Below, one piece after another: positions 9,610 through 17,618 of a stretch of DNA of 64,000 nucleotides. The notes under the pieces were generated by a model, which saw only the letters and a list, made by a program, of their open reading frames with translations, was not told where the DNA came from and made no database searches. Source of the DNA: Clostridiales bacterium. Its GTDB lineage: Bacteria; Bacillota; Clostridia; Oscillospirales; Oscillospiraceae. The stretch lies in the NCBI GenBank assembly GCA_022775085.1, contig JALFJQ010000022.1:45859-109858 (forward strand). Reading direction: 5' to 3'. The position numbers were made by a program, and so were the translations under genes. Numbering within the stretch: position 1 is the first letter of the stretch; every line of letters starts with the position of its first letter.

Positions 9610-9905
9610 CTTACCGCACCTCCCCAGGGAATGTTGGCGCTGGACGCGTCGGAGCTTCTGAACACGGCGCATTCCACCCGGGCCTTCAGGGTGCATTCCA
9701 GCGCGCCCTTGTCAACGACGGTGACGTTGGCGTTTTTCACGTCCAGCCGTTCCAGGGTTTCCAGAACCGCTGCCTTGATCTGACGGCCGTACTGGTTCAT
9801 GACGCTGCTGCTCAGGTCAAGGCTTAGCCCATCGCCAGGCTCAACGGTGACCATGCAGTCGCTGGATTCCAGTGTTCCGGCTGCCGCGGATTTGAGAATT
9901 TCCAT
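9606..9905 (-). CDS. citD: Citrate lyase acyl carrier protein
   Basis: MEILKSAAAGTLESSDCMVTVEPGDGLSLDLSSSVMNQYGRQIKAAVLETLERL. Confidence 0.93.
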   Translation of the reverse strand: MEILKSAAAGTLESSDCMVTVEPGDGLSLDLSSSVMNQYGRQIKAAVLETLERLDVKNANVTVVDKGALECTLKARVECAVFRSSDASSANIPWGGAVR

Positions 9906-10075
9906 TGTGCTTCCTCCATCGTATTTACTTTTCTGCATATCGGCTTTTCTGCGTAAATCCGATATGCTTCTTCCTTTTTTGCTCTGTGCACAGTGTACTA
10001 TAAGATAGGTAATAAGGCAAATATTTTATCTTTTATTTATTTCATAATATTTTGATTATGAACAGATACTTTTTC

Positions 10076-10105
10076 TTGACATTCATAAGGAAAACATTAT
10101 ACTGT
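10076..10105 (+). promoter_or_regulatory. Candidate sigma-A promoter for the LysR gene
   Basis: ttgaca-16 nt-tatact between divergent citD and the LysR gene. Confidence 0.45.
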
Positions 10106-10162
10106 AAATAAAGAGTATATGATAATTCTTGTGGAAACTTGACAAATTCGGGGGCTGAATTT

Positions 10163-11092
10163 ATGAATCTCAAGCAGGCGCAATATGTGAAAACCATCGC
10201 CGAATGCGGCAGCATCACCGCCGCCGCCAAAAAGCTGTTCGTTTCTCAGCCCTCCCTGAGCCAGATGCTTCGCCAGCTGGAGCAGGAGACGGGGCTGCCC
10301 ATCTTCGACCGCAGCACCGCACCCCTGCGTCTGACCTACGCCGGGGAAAAATACCTCCACGCCGCCGAGCGGATTCTCGCCGCCAACGCCGAGCTGGAAA
10401 GCCAGCTGCGTGAGATCCGGCAGGAGCACGCTGGCCGTCTCCGACTGGGTATCAGCATCACCCGGGCCATGCAGGTCATGCCCCTGGTTCTGCCGGTGTT
10501 CCGGCAGGAGTATCCCAATGTGACCCTCGAGTTGACAGAAAAAGGCTCCGCCAATCTGGAAGAGCTGCTGCGGATGGGCAATATCGACCTTGCCTTGGCA
10601 GCACTGGAATCCACCAGCCCAAGCCTTGCCTACGAGCTGATTGAAAAAGAGACCATCGGCATCCTCGCCGGACGGGACACCGCCGCTGCCCGGAAGTACG
10701 CCCCGGGCACGCCTCTGCCCCTGGAAGCGGTTCAGAGCGAGAATTTTGTCTGCCTGACCAAGGGCCATTCCTCCCGGATCACTCAGGACAAGCTGTTCCG
10801 CCGTCTTGGCGTGACCCCAAACGTGATTCTGGAAACCGACGCGCTGGAGGTGGGCCGCCGGGTGGCGCTGGAAGCTGGCTGCTGCATGGTCCTGCCCAAT
10901 ATCTACATTGACGATTACTGCTATCAGCGCGGCGGGGTATTCTTCCCTCTGAAGGATTACGAAAACCACCGCCATTTCTACGCCTGCTACCGCAAGGATG
11001 AATTTGTGCCCCGGTATGTCCGGGATTTTATCCAGATCACCACACAGGCATTGGCTTCCCAACAGGAGAAAAGCCCCCGCCGTTTAAAGTAG
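10163..11092 (+). CDS. LysR-family transcriptional regulator, divergent from cit genes
   Basis: MNLKQAQYVKTIAECGSITAAAKKLFVSQPSLSQMLRQLEQETGLPIFDRSTAPLRLTYAGEKYL. Confidence 0.92.
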   Translation: MNLKQAQYVKTIAECGSITAAAKKLFVSQPSLSQMLRQLEQETGLPIFDRSTAPLRLTYAGEKYLHAAERILAANAELESQLREIRQEHAGRLRLGISITRAMQVMPLVLPVFRQEYPNVTLELTEKGSANLEELLRMGNIDLALAALESTSPSLAYELIEKETIGILAGRDTAAARKYAPGTPLPLEAVQSENFVCLTKGHSSRITQDKLFRRLGVTPNVILETDALEVGRRVALEAGCCMVLPNIYIDDYCYQRGGVFFPLKDYENHRHFYACYRKDEFVPRYVRDFIQITTQALASQQEKSPRRLK

Positions 11093-11098
11093 TATCCG

Positions 11099-11124
11099 CC
11101 GCCCGGAGTCATATCCGGGCGGTA
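11099..11124 (+). terminator. Rho-independent terminator
   Basis: ccgcccggagtcatatccgggcggtatttt after the LysR stop. Confidence 0.6.
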
Positions 11125-11250
11125 TTTTCTGTCCCGGCTGTCCGGTGACCGTTTCAGAGTTATTTCTTATTATCAAATTTTTCTGTTTTTCTCTTGATAA
11201 CTGAAATAAATTTGCTATACTGGTAAAAAAGCGCGAAAGGAAGGATCACC

Positions 11251-12453
11251 GTGGAAGCACTGAAAATTCAAATGCTGGGCGGCTTCTCCCTCCGGCTGGG
11301 AGAACGGGAGCTGCAGGATACGGACACCCGATCCAAAAAGGTCTGGGTGCTGCTGGCATATCTCATCAGTCACCGGGATCAGACGGTGCCCCAGAGGACA
11401 CTGATCGACCTGCTGTGGGGCGATGAAACGGATTCTGCCAACCCGGAAAACGCCCTGCGGATCACCATGCACCGCACCCGGGCCCTGCTGGAACAGCTCT
11501 GCCCGGAAACCGGCCGGGACATGATCCTGCGCCGTCGTGGAGGCTACCAGTGGAACGGCGGCGGGGAGGTGGACAGCGAGCGTTTCGACGCCCTGTGCTG
11601 CCGGAAGTCAGAGGACCCGGAGCTGCGGCTGCAAACCCTGATGGAAGCGCTGGCCCTGTACCGGGGGGATTTTCTGCCCCGCCAGTCCGGTGAAGTATGG
11701 GTGGTGCCCATCAGCGCCCATCTGCACAATCTGTTCATTTCCGCCGCGCAGGAGGCAGTGGAGCTGCTGACTCTCCGGGGCAGAACCGCGGAAGCGACAG
11801 CGGTCTGCCGCCGTGTACTGGCGCTGGAGCCCCACCAGGAAGCCGTTTGCCGGGAGCTGATGCGGCTGCTGGCAGCCGGCGGCGACCGTCGGGGTGCCGC
11901 CGAGGCCTACGACCGGCTGAGCCGGCGTCTGTTTGACGATTTCGGCGTTCAGCCCAGCGACGAGACCCGGGCCGTCTACCGGGCTGCCGTTCACGCTCCC
12001 GGCCGGCAGGTACTGAGCATGGACGAAATGATGGAGTCCCTTCAGGAAGCAGACGCGCCCTCCGGGGCGCTGCAGTGCGATTACGACTATTTTCGTATGC
12101 TTTGCTGCGCCGTCAGCCGAACCCTGGAACGCAGCGGCGGCGCGGCCCACATCGCGCTGTTCAACATTGTCTCCGCCTCGGAGCGGGAAATGACCCGCCA
12201 GTCTCTGGATCGGGTCATGGCGCAGCTGGGCCAGCAGATCCGTGTCAATCTGCGCCGGGGGGACACCTTCTGCCAGTGCAGTCTGACTCAGTATGCCGTC
12301 CTGCTGCCAAGAGCCAACTTTGAAAACAGCCAGTTGGTCTGCGACCGGCTTCTGCGGGCCTTCCGCAGGGCGTATCCCTATATCCCGGTGCGGATCACCT
12401 GGCAGGTCCGTCCCCTATCCCCGGAGCGGCCGGACAGCAGGAATATTATGTAA
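11251..12453 (+). CDS. BTAD/SARP-type transcriptional regulator with C-terminal degenerate GGDEF-like region
   Basis: GTG start; MEALKIQMLGGFSLRLGERELQDTDTRSKKVWVLLAYLISHRDQTVPQRTLIDLLWGDETDSANPENALRITMHRTRALLE...; C-term NLRRGDTFCQCSLTQYAVLLPRANFENSQLVCDRLLRAF. Confidence 0.85.
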   Translation: MEALKIQMLGGFSLRLGERELQDTDTRSKKVWVLLAYLISHRDQTVPQRTLIDLLWGDETDSANPENALRITMHRTRALLEQLCPETGRDMILRRRGGYQWNGGGEVDSERFDALCCRKSEDPELRLQTLMEALALYRGDFLPRQSGEVWVVPISAHLHNLFISAAQEAVELLTLRGRTAEATAVCRRVLALEPHQEAVCRELMRLLAAGGDRRGAAEAYDRLSRRLFDDFGVQPSDETRAVYRAAVHAPGRQVLSMDEMMESLQEADAPSGALQCDYDYFRMLCCAVSRTLERSGGAAHIALFNIVSASEREMTRQSLDRVMAQLGQQIRVNLRRGDTFCQCSLTQYAVLLPRANFENSQLVCDRLLRAFRRAYPYIPVRITWQVRPLSPERPDSRNIM

Positions 12454-12509
12454 AGCTTTACTTGGCTCTGTGCCATAAAAGTGCCCCACAAAAAAACCTC
12501 CTCTACGCC

Positions 12510-12574
12510 GAACTGCACCCCGTTTGTTAGACAAGTATGCCATGATACTTGTACTAAGAAATGGGATGCAGTTC
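12510..12574. repeat. 65-bp imperfect palindrome, possible head-to-head terminal inverted repeats of a lost element
   Basis: gaactgcaccccgtttgttagacaagtat-gccatg-atacttgtactaagaaatgggatgcagttc. Confidence 0.6.
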
Positions 12575-12671
12575 ACTTTTGTGCTTTCTTAAAACTACCA
12601 ACAGACACAAAGACAGAATTTGACATTCTTCGCATTCACTGATAGAATGAAACCAACCTCGTTTGAGGCCG

Positions 12672-12940
12672 GAAAGAGCATTGCCATAAGTAGATTAAGG
12701 TGTGATTGCCACCGGCAATCAGATATTTCTGATTCGCTGCGCGACGCACCGCGGATAGGCGGTCAGCTACACTCCTGAAAGGGGGTGAGCATTATGCCGA
12801 TTACACTAACGTTCCATATTTGGTAATATTACCATTACGATTTGTGTAAAAAGCAGAAACCGCCACTCTGCCAAGTGACGGTTTCCAAAAACATTTTTGA
12901 ATCCTGAACTGAGCTGACCGCTTATCGGCAGTGCTCTTTT
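12672..12940 (+). other. Degenerate small-ORF/hairpin module bounded by inverted repeats
   Basis: AAAGAGCATTGCC.ATAAG (12673-12690) pairs with CTTATCGGCAGTGCTCTTT (12921-12939); GATAGGCGGTCAGCT pairs with AGCTGACCGCTTATC; ATG ORF MPITLTFHIW* at 12794; hairpin gaaaccgccact..gtgacggtttcc. Confidence 0.4.
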
Positions 12941-13000
12941 CATGCTTATGATACCACACGCTGCGGAAAAGTCAATCATAAGGATGTCATTTTCCGCATA

Positions 13001-13078
13001 TGGGAACGATACCGAGCGGGTCAGGGAAGTAACGACTACCTCCCAGCCGGGCACGTATTGTCCGGCCGCACTGCGGCC
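13001..13078 (-). repeat. Family C intergenic repeat, copy 2
   Basis: tgggaacgataccgagcgggtcagggaagtaacgactacctcccagccgggcacgtattgtccggccgcactgcggcc, overlapping the response-regulator stop by 1 nt. Confidence 0.85.
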
Positions 13079-13764
13079 TAGAGCACCTCGAACTTGTAGC
13101 CCACGCCCCAGACGGTTTTCAGGCTCCAGTTGGCCTGCACATTCTCCAGCTTCTCCCGAAGGCGCTTAACGTGGACATCCACCGTCCGGCTGTCGCCAAA
13201 GTAGTCAAAGCCCCAGACCTCATCCAGCAGCTGATTGCGGGTGTAGACCCGGTTGGGGGAGGAGGCGAGATAGTAGAGCAGCTCCATCTCCTTGGGAGGT
13301 GTGTCGATCTTCTTGCCGTCCACGATCAGCTCGAAGGCATCCATATCGATGGTCAGCTTGTCGAACACCAGCTTCCGGGCCTTCTTCTCCGTAGTGACGC
13401 CGGAAGTCCTTCTCAGCACCGCCTCGATCCGGGCCAGAACCTCCTTCATTTCAAAGGGTTTGGTGATGTAGTCATCGGCGCCGGATTTCAGGCCGTTGAC
13501 CTTGTCGTCGGTCTCGCCCTTGGCGGTGAGCATGATGATGGGGGTCTGGGACTCAGCCCGGATAGCCTTGCACACAGCCCAGCCGTCCATGACGGGCATC
13601 ATCACATCCAGCAGCACCAGGTCGGGCTTGATGGCCCGGAACTTGGCAAGGCCCTGTCCGCCGTCGGCAGCCACCGTCACGGCGTAGCCCTCCTTTTCCA
13701 GATACATTTGCAGCAGTTCCGCGATATTGCGGTCATCCTCCGCGATGAGTACCGATACAGCCAT
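13078..13764 (-). CDS. OmpR-family response regulator
   Basis: MAVSVLIAEDDRNIAELLQMYLEKEGYAVTVAADGGQGLAKFRAIKPDLVLLDVMMPVMDGW...; winged-helix C-term TRNQLLDEVWGFDYFGDSRTVDVHVKRLREKLE. Confidence 0.95.
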   Translation of the reverse strand: MAVSVLIAEDDRNIAELLQMYLEKEGYAVTVAADGGQGLAKFRAIKPDLVLLDVMMPVMDGWAVCKAIRAESQTPIIMLTAKGETDDKVNGLKSGADDYITKPFEMKEVLARIEAVLRRTSGVTTEKKARKLVFDKLTIDMDAFELIVDGKKIDTPPKEMELLYYLASSPNRVYTRNQLLDEVWGFDYFGDSRTVDVHVKRLREKLENVQANWSLKTVWGVGYKFEVL

Positions 13765-13910
13765 GTGTCATTCCTCCCTAAGTTACCTTTTTCCCTATTA
13801 TAGCGCATTGTGCCGAAGGAACATGAACAAATTGTAAAGAATACACCCCCAATTTGTGAACATGAAAAAGGGGTTGCAATTGCGGGACGGAAACTGTATT
13901 ATTGATAGCG

Positions 13911-13939
13911 TAGGGCGGGGGAAAAGCCCCCGCTCTACA
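13911..13939. repeat. Short GTAGGGCGGGGG palindrome
   Basis: gtagggcgggggaaaagcccccgctctac. Confidence 0.5.
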
Positions 13940-13971
13940 CGGATGGTACGTCAATTGACAAGGAGTGTTCT

Positions 13972-14853
13972 ATGATCGTTGAATTATTAAAGGCCGTATT
14001 GTTCGGCATTGTGGAGGGTGTGACGGAGTGGCTGCCCATTTCCTCCACAGGGCACCTGATTTTGCTGGACGAATTCATTACCCTGAATATGTCCGACGCG
14101 TTTAAGAGTATGTTCGACGTGGTGATCCAGCTGGGGGCGATCCTTGCGGTCATCGTGCTGTTCTTCCACAAGCTGAACCCTTTTTCTCCCGGCAAGTCCG
14201 GCGATGAAAAGAAGCGAACCTGGGAGCTGTGGTTTAAGGTAGTTGTGTCCATCATTCCCTCAGGTATCGTGGGCGTGCTGTTCGACGACTGGATGGATGA
14301 ACACCTGCACAATGGCATTGTTGTTTCCATCGCCCTGATCGTCTACGGCATTGCGTTCATCCTGGTGGAAAGCCGAAACAACCGGGGCAAATTTGAGAAG
14401 GTTTCCGCAAAGGACGGCGTGACCGTATCCCGGCTGAAAGTGAAGCCTGTCAATAACGTATTTGACATTACATATAAAACGGCCCTGACCATCGGCCTGT
14501 TTCAGTGCCTGAGCCTGATCCCCGGCACCTCCCGCTCCGGCTCCACCATTCTGGGTGCCATTATGATCGGCGTGGGCCGGTCTGCCGGCGCGGAGTTCAG
14601 TTTCTTTATGGCCATCCCCACAATGCTGGGCGCCTCCGCCGTCAAGGGGCTTAAATTCCTGCTGTCAGGCGTCAGCGCCACGGGCACGGAGATCGGCGTG
14701 CTGGTTGTGGGCTGTGTGGTTTCCTTTATCGTGAGCCTGCTGGTGATTAAGGGACTGATGCAGTACGTGCGGAACCATTCCTTCTCTGCCTTCGGCGTAT
14801 ACCGCATCGTGCTGGGCATGATTGTACTGATATATTTTGCTTTGTTTGCGTAA
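13972..14853 (+). CDS. uppP: Undecaprenyl-diphosphatase
   Basis: MIVELLKAVLFGIVEGVTEWLPISSTGHLILLDEF...; PGTSRSGSTILGAIM motif. Confidence 0.95.
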   Translation: MIVELLKAVLFGIVEGVTEWLPISSTGHLILLDEFITLNMSDAFKSMFDVVIQLGAILAVIVLFFHKLNPFSPGKSGDEKKRTWELWFKVVVSIIPSGIVGVLFDDWMDEHLHNGIVVSIALIVYGIAFILVESRNNRGKFEKVSAKDGVTVSRLKVKPVNNVFDITYKTALTIGLFQCLSLIPGTSRSGSTILGAIMIGVGRSAGAEFSFFMAIPTMLGASAVKGLKFLLSGVSATGTEIGVLVVGCVVSFIVSLLVIKGLMQYVRNHSFSAFGVYRIVLGMIVLIYFALFA

Positions 14854-14862
14854 GCGGTTAAA

Positions 14863-14983
14863 TGCCCTCCCCTTTGGGGAGGGTGGCCGAGCGCAAGCGA
14901 GGTCGGGAGAGGTGCATGGAATGGAAGAACCTCTTCCGTCTCTCCTTCGGCGATCCACCTTCCCCAAAGGGGAAGGCATAGAA
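14863..14983. repeat. Family E inverted-repeat element (CCTCCCCTTTGGGGAGG... type), copy 1
   Basis: gccctcccctttggggagggtggccgagcgcaagcgaggtcgggagagg ... ccaccttccccaaaggggaagg; second copy at 43236. Confidence 0.75.
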
Positions 14984-14999
14984 ATAAGGAGGCATCCCA

Positions 15000-15878
15000 A
15001 TGGACTACATTCTGGAAAACGAATACCTGAAGGTCACGGTCACCACCTCAGGCGCGCAGGTCAAAAGCGTGAGGCGCAAATGCGACGGCGTGGAGCATAT
15101 GTGGCAGGCAGACAAGGAGGTCTGGGGCTACCATGCCCCCATTCTGTTCCCCCACTGCGGCAAAGTGGTGGACGGTGTCATCGAAGCCAAGGGCAAAACC
15201 TTCAAATCCGGTCAGCACGGCTTCGCCCGTCTCATGGAGCATAGCTTTGTGGATCAGAACCGGGATTCTCTGGTGCTTGAGCTGTGCGCCGACGAAAAGA
15301 CCCGGAAATGCTTCCCCTACGAATTCCGTCTGGTATCCATCTTCACCCTGGAGGGCAGCACCCTGCACCACACCCTGAGCGTGGAAAATCTGGACGAAGC
15401 TGCCCTGCCCTTCGGCATCGGCTACCATCCCGCTTTCGCCATTCCCTTTGACGACCGGCACACCGCCGAGGATTATGAGCTGCGGTTCTCCGAGCCGGAG
15501 TCTCCCCTGTGCGTCAACAATCTGCCCCACGGCCTGATGCACGGCAACCTGTACTATCTCGGCTCCAACATCCAGTCCATCCCCATTGACGACAAGCTCT
15601 TTGCCAACGACAGCCACTGCATGGTGAACCTTCGCTCCCAGACCCTGGGCCTGTACGAGAAGGATACGGGCCGGGCGGTGGTCTGCGACATCTCCCAGTT
15701 CCCATACACGCTGATCTGGAGTAAGCCGGGCGAGCCGAAATTCGTGTGCATCGAGCCCTGGCACAGCCTGCCCTCTCCGGAAAACGGCAGCACCAAATGG
15801 GAAGAAAAGCCCGCCGCCGCCATCCTCGCCCCCGGCGAGGAATGGAGCTGCACCTTAAGCACCAGCTTTGTCCGATAA
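15000..15878 (+). CDS. Aldose 1-epimerase family (LacX/GalM-like)
   Basis: MDYILENEYLKVTVTTSGAQVKSVRRKCDGVEHMWQADKEVWGYHAPILFPHCGKVVDGV...FGIGYHPAF. Confidence 0.85.
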   Translation: MDYILENEYLKVTVTTSGAQVKSVRRKCDGVEHMWQADKEVWGYHAPILFPHCGKVVDGVIEAKGKTFKSGQHGFARLMEHSFVDQNRDSLVLELCADEKTRKCFPYEFRLVSIFTLEGSTLHHTLSVENLDEAALPFGIGYHPAFAIPFDDRHTAEDYELRFSEPESPLCVNNLPHGLMHGNLYYLGSNIQSIPIDDKLFANDSHCMVNLRSQTLGLYEKDTGRAVVCDISQFPYTLIWSKPGEPKFVCIEPWHSLPSPENGSTKWEEKPAAAILAPGEEWSCTLSTSFVR

Positions 15879-15889
15879 TTACTTTTCAG

Positions 15890-15921
15890 GGCGTGCCGCG
15901 AACTTCCACGGCACGTCCTTT
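15890..15921 (+). terminator. Terminator hairpin
   Basis: ggcgtgccgcgaacttccacggcacgtccttttc. Confidence 0.5.
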
Positions 15922-16036
15922 TCGGTGGAAATAGGTGGGAACTGTTAAGGCAAATACCGATTATGATCTTTCCTGCTTGAAAAATCCTGCTTTCACAGGT
16001 ATAATGATACAAAATCTCAAACGAGGACGTAATGTG

Positions 16037-16427
16037 ATGAATTGGACCAAGTTTCCCGTCTATCTGATGACGGCGCTGCTTGTACTGTTGACATGACTGC
16101 TGGGCGTGGGGGCAAACGCCTACGACGTCACCCACATCAACAACAAAATGTGCTTTGATTTCGCACGCAGTGTGGGCTGCGCCTACACGCCGGAATGCCA
16201 GTGGGTGGATCTGTATCTGAGCGGAGACCGTTTCTGCGGATTCATCAGCATGAACGGCGCAGATTGCTGTAATCCTGTCTGTGGCAATGACCGCGGGCCT
16301 TCTGGTGCTGGAGCTGCGCACTGCTGTGGGAAAGGCGCTGGTTCGGGCCGTGAACGCGGTGGAGGGCGTTCAGTCCGTCAGCCTGATGTCCCACGACGGC
16401 GAGGTCTCCTTCTGAATAACCCATAAA
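16037..16427 (+). pseudogene. Degenerate membrane-protein remnants (in-frame TGA, then a different frame)
   Basis: MNWTKFPVYLMTALLVLLT*LLGVGANAYDVTHINNKMCFDFARSVGCAYTPECQWVDLYLSGDRFCGFISMNGADCC, then in another frame AVILSVAMTAGLLVLELRTAVGKALVRAVNAVEGVQSVSLMSHDGEVSF*. Confidence 0.5.
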
Positions 16428-16435
16428 AACACACA

Positions 16436-16692
16436 ACCCGGCACCCCAAAAGGGATGCCGGGTCAGTTTGTCAAATAATCTCGCAGAGTTTGCTGCAGAT
16501 GCGGCAAAGCAAATGAAAATCATTTTCGGTCAGGGCGTGTACCTGACCGAAAATACCTCTCAGGCTGCAAGTGTGGAATTTGTTTGCCAATGGCAAACAA
16601 ATTATGCGCGCAGCAGACTGCAAAAATATATGGAAAAGCTACGAAGGGGCTTTTCCATATTGTGAGCCCGGCACCCCAAAAGGGATGCCGGG
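16436..16692. repeat. Array of five consecutive near-perfect hairpins; first and last share the same core
   Basis: acccggcaccccaaaagggatgccgggt (16436-16463); attttcggtcagg..cctgaccgaaaat (16522-16554); aatttgtttgccaatggcaaacaaatt (16577-16603); atatggaaaagc..gcttttccatat (16628-16660); cccggcaccccaaaagggatgccggg (16667-16692). Confidence 0.85.
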
Positions 16693-16736
16693 TTTCCGCT
16701 GGTTAAAAGGGGCGTATTCTTCAGGGGCGGGTCATA

Positions 16737-17615
16737 TTATCCCGCCGTACCCATGAGGATCTTTGCCAGATCGGAATTGGCGTCCAGAATGACCGTCTTG
16801 CTGTCGCCGTCCAAACTGGCTTTCAGAGCGTCCAGCGCCAAGGTGAATTCATAGAAATCCTGCTTGTCCTTATTGTCGTAGGCCTCCGCCAGCAGGCGCA
16901 TATACTCCTGCTCGCCTTCCGCCTCCCGCTTGGCGGCTTCCGCCTGGGCGTCGGAGACCATGATGTTCACCTTCTTGTCCACATCGTTGCGGATAATGGA
17001 CGCTTCGTAGTTGCCGTCGGCGGTGTACTTCTCCGCCATCTGGTTCCGCTCGGAGATCATGCGGCCGTAGACCGCGTTCAGGTTGCTCTCGGGCAGGTCA
17101 AACTGCTTGATCTTCACATCCTCCACCCGGATGCCGTAGGTCTTTGCAAGGGAATTAACATCGGACGCGATATTTCCGTAAATGTCGTTGCGCTTGGCGC
17201 CGTCCTCCATGTTGATGATGTCGCTCTGGGCCAGGGTGCCCATGACGGTTTTCAGCTCGTTATAGGTCAGGGCGTCCAGCCGCTGCTCGGCCACGGAGGT
17301 GGAGCCAAGGGTCTGGTAGAACAGCTTGGGGTCGGAAATGCTCCACAGAATGTAGCAGTCCACTGTCATGTTCTGTTTGTCAGAGGTCAGCACCTCGGAA
17401 GGGGGGATGTCATAGAGCTGGGTTGCCTTGCTGAAATATTTCACGGTATCCAGGAAGGGCACCTTAAAGTGCAGGCCGGATTCCGAGGTGGTATCGATGA
17501 TCTTGGAAAAGCGCACGGTGCAGGCATACTCATTTTCCGCCACCGTAAAGATGGAGCCGGCAAGGATCACCGCTGCCAGCGCAAGCACAATGAGAAAAAT
17601 GCTGGTTTTTTTCAT
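16737..17615 (-). CDS. hflC: HflC-like SPFH protease modulator
   Basis: MKKTSIFLIVLALAAVILAGSIFTVAENEYACTVRFSKIIDTTSESGLHFKVPFLDTVKYFSK... Confidence 0.9.
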   Translation of the reverse strand: MKKTSIFLIVLALAAVILAGSIFTVAENEYACTVRFSKIIDTTSESGLHFKVPFLDTVKYFSKATQLYDIPPSEVLTSDKQNMTVDCYILWSISDPKLFYQTLGSTSVAEQRLDALTYNELKTVMGTLAQSDIINMEDGAKRNDIYGNIASDVNSLAKTYGIRVEDVKIKQFDLPESNLNAVYGRMISERNQMAEKYTADGNYEASIIRNDVDKKVNIMVSDAQAEAAKREAEGEQEYMRLLAEAYDNKDKQDFYEFTLALDALKASLDGDSKTVILDANSDLAKILMGTAG

Positions 17616-17618
17616 GAT

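Noticed and set aside
16468-16665. 65-aa ORF MSNNLAEFAADAAKQMKIIFGQGVYLTEN...
   Set aside because: Lies across the hairpin array; sequence explained by palindromes, no convincing RBS or domain.
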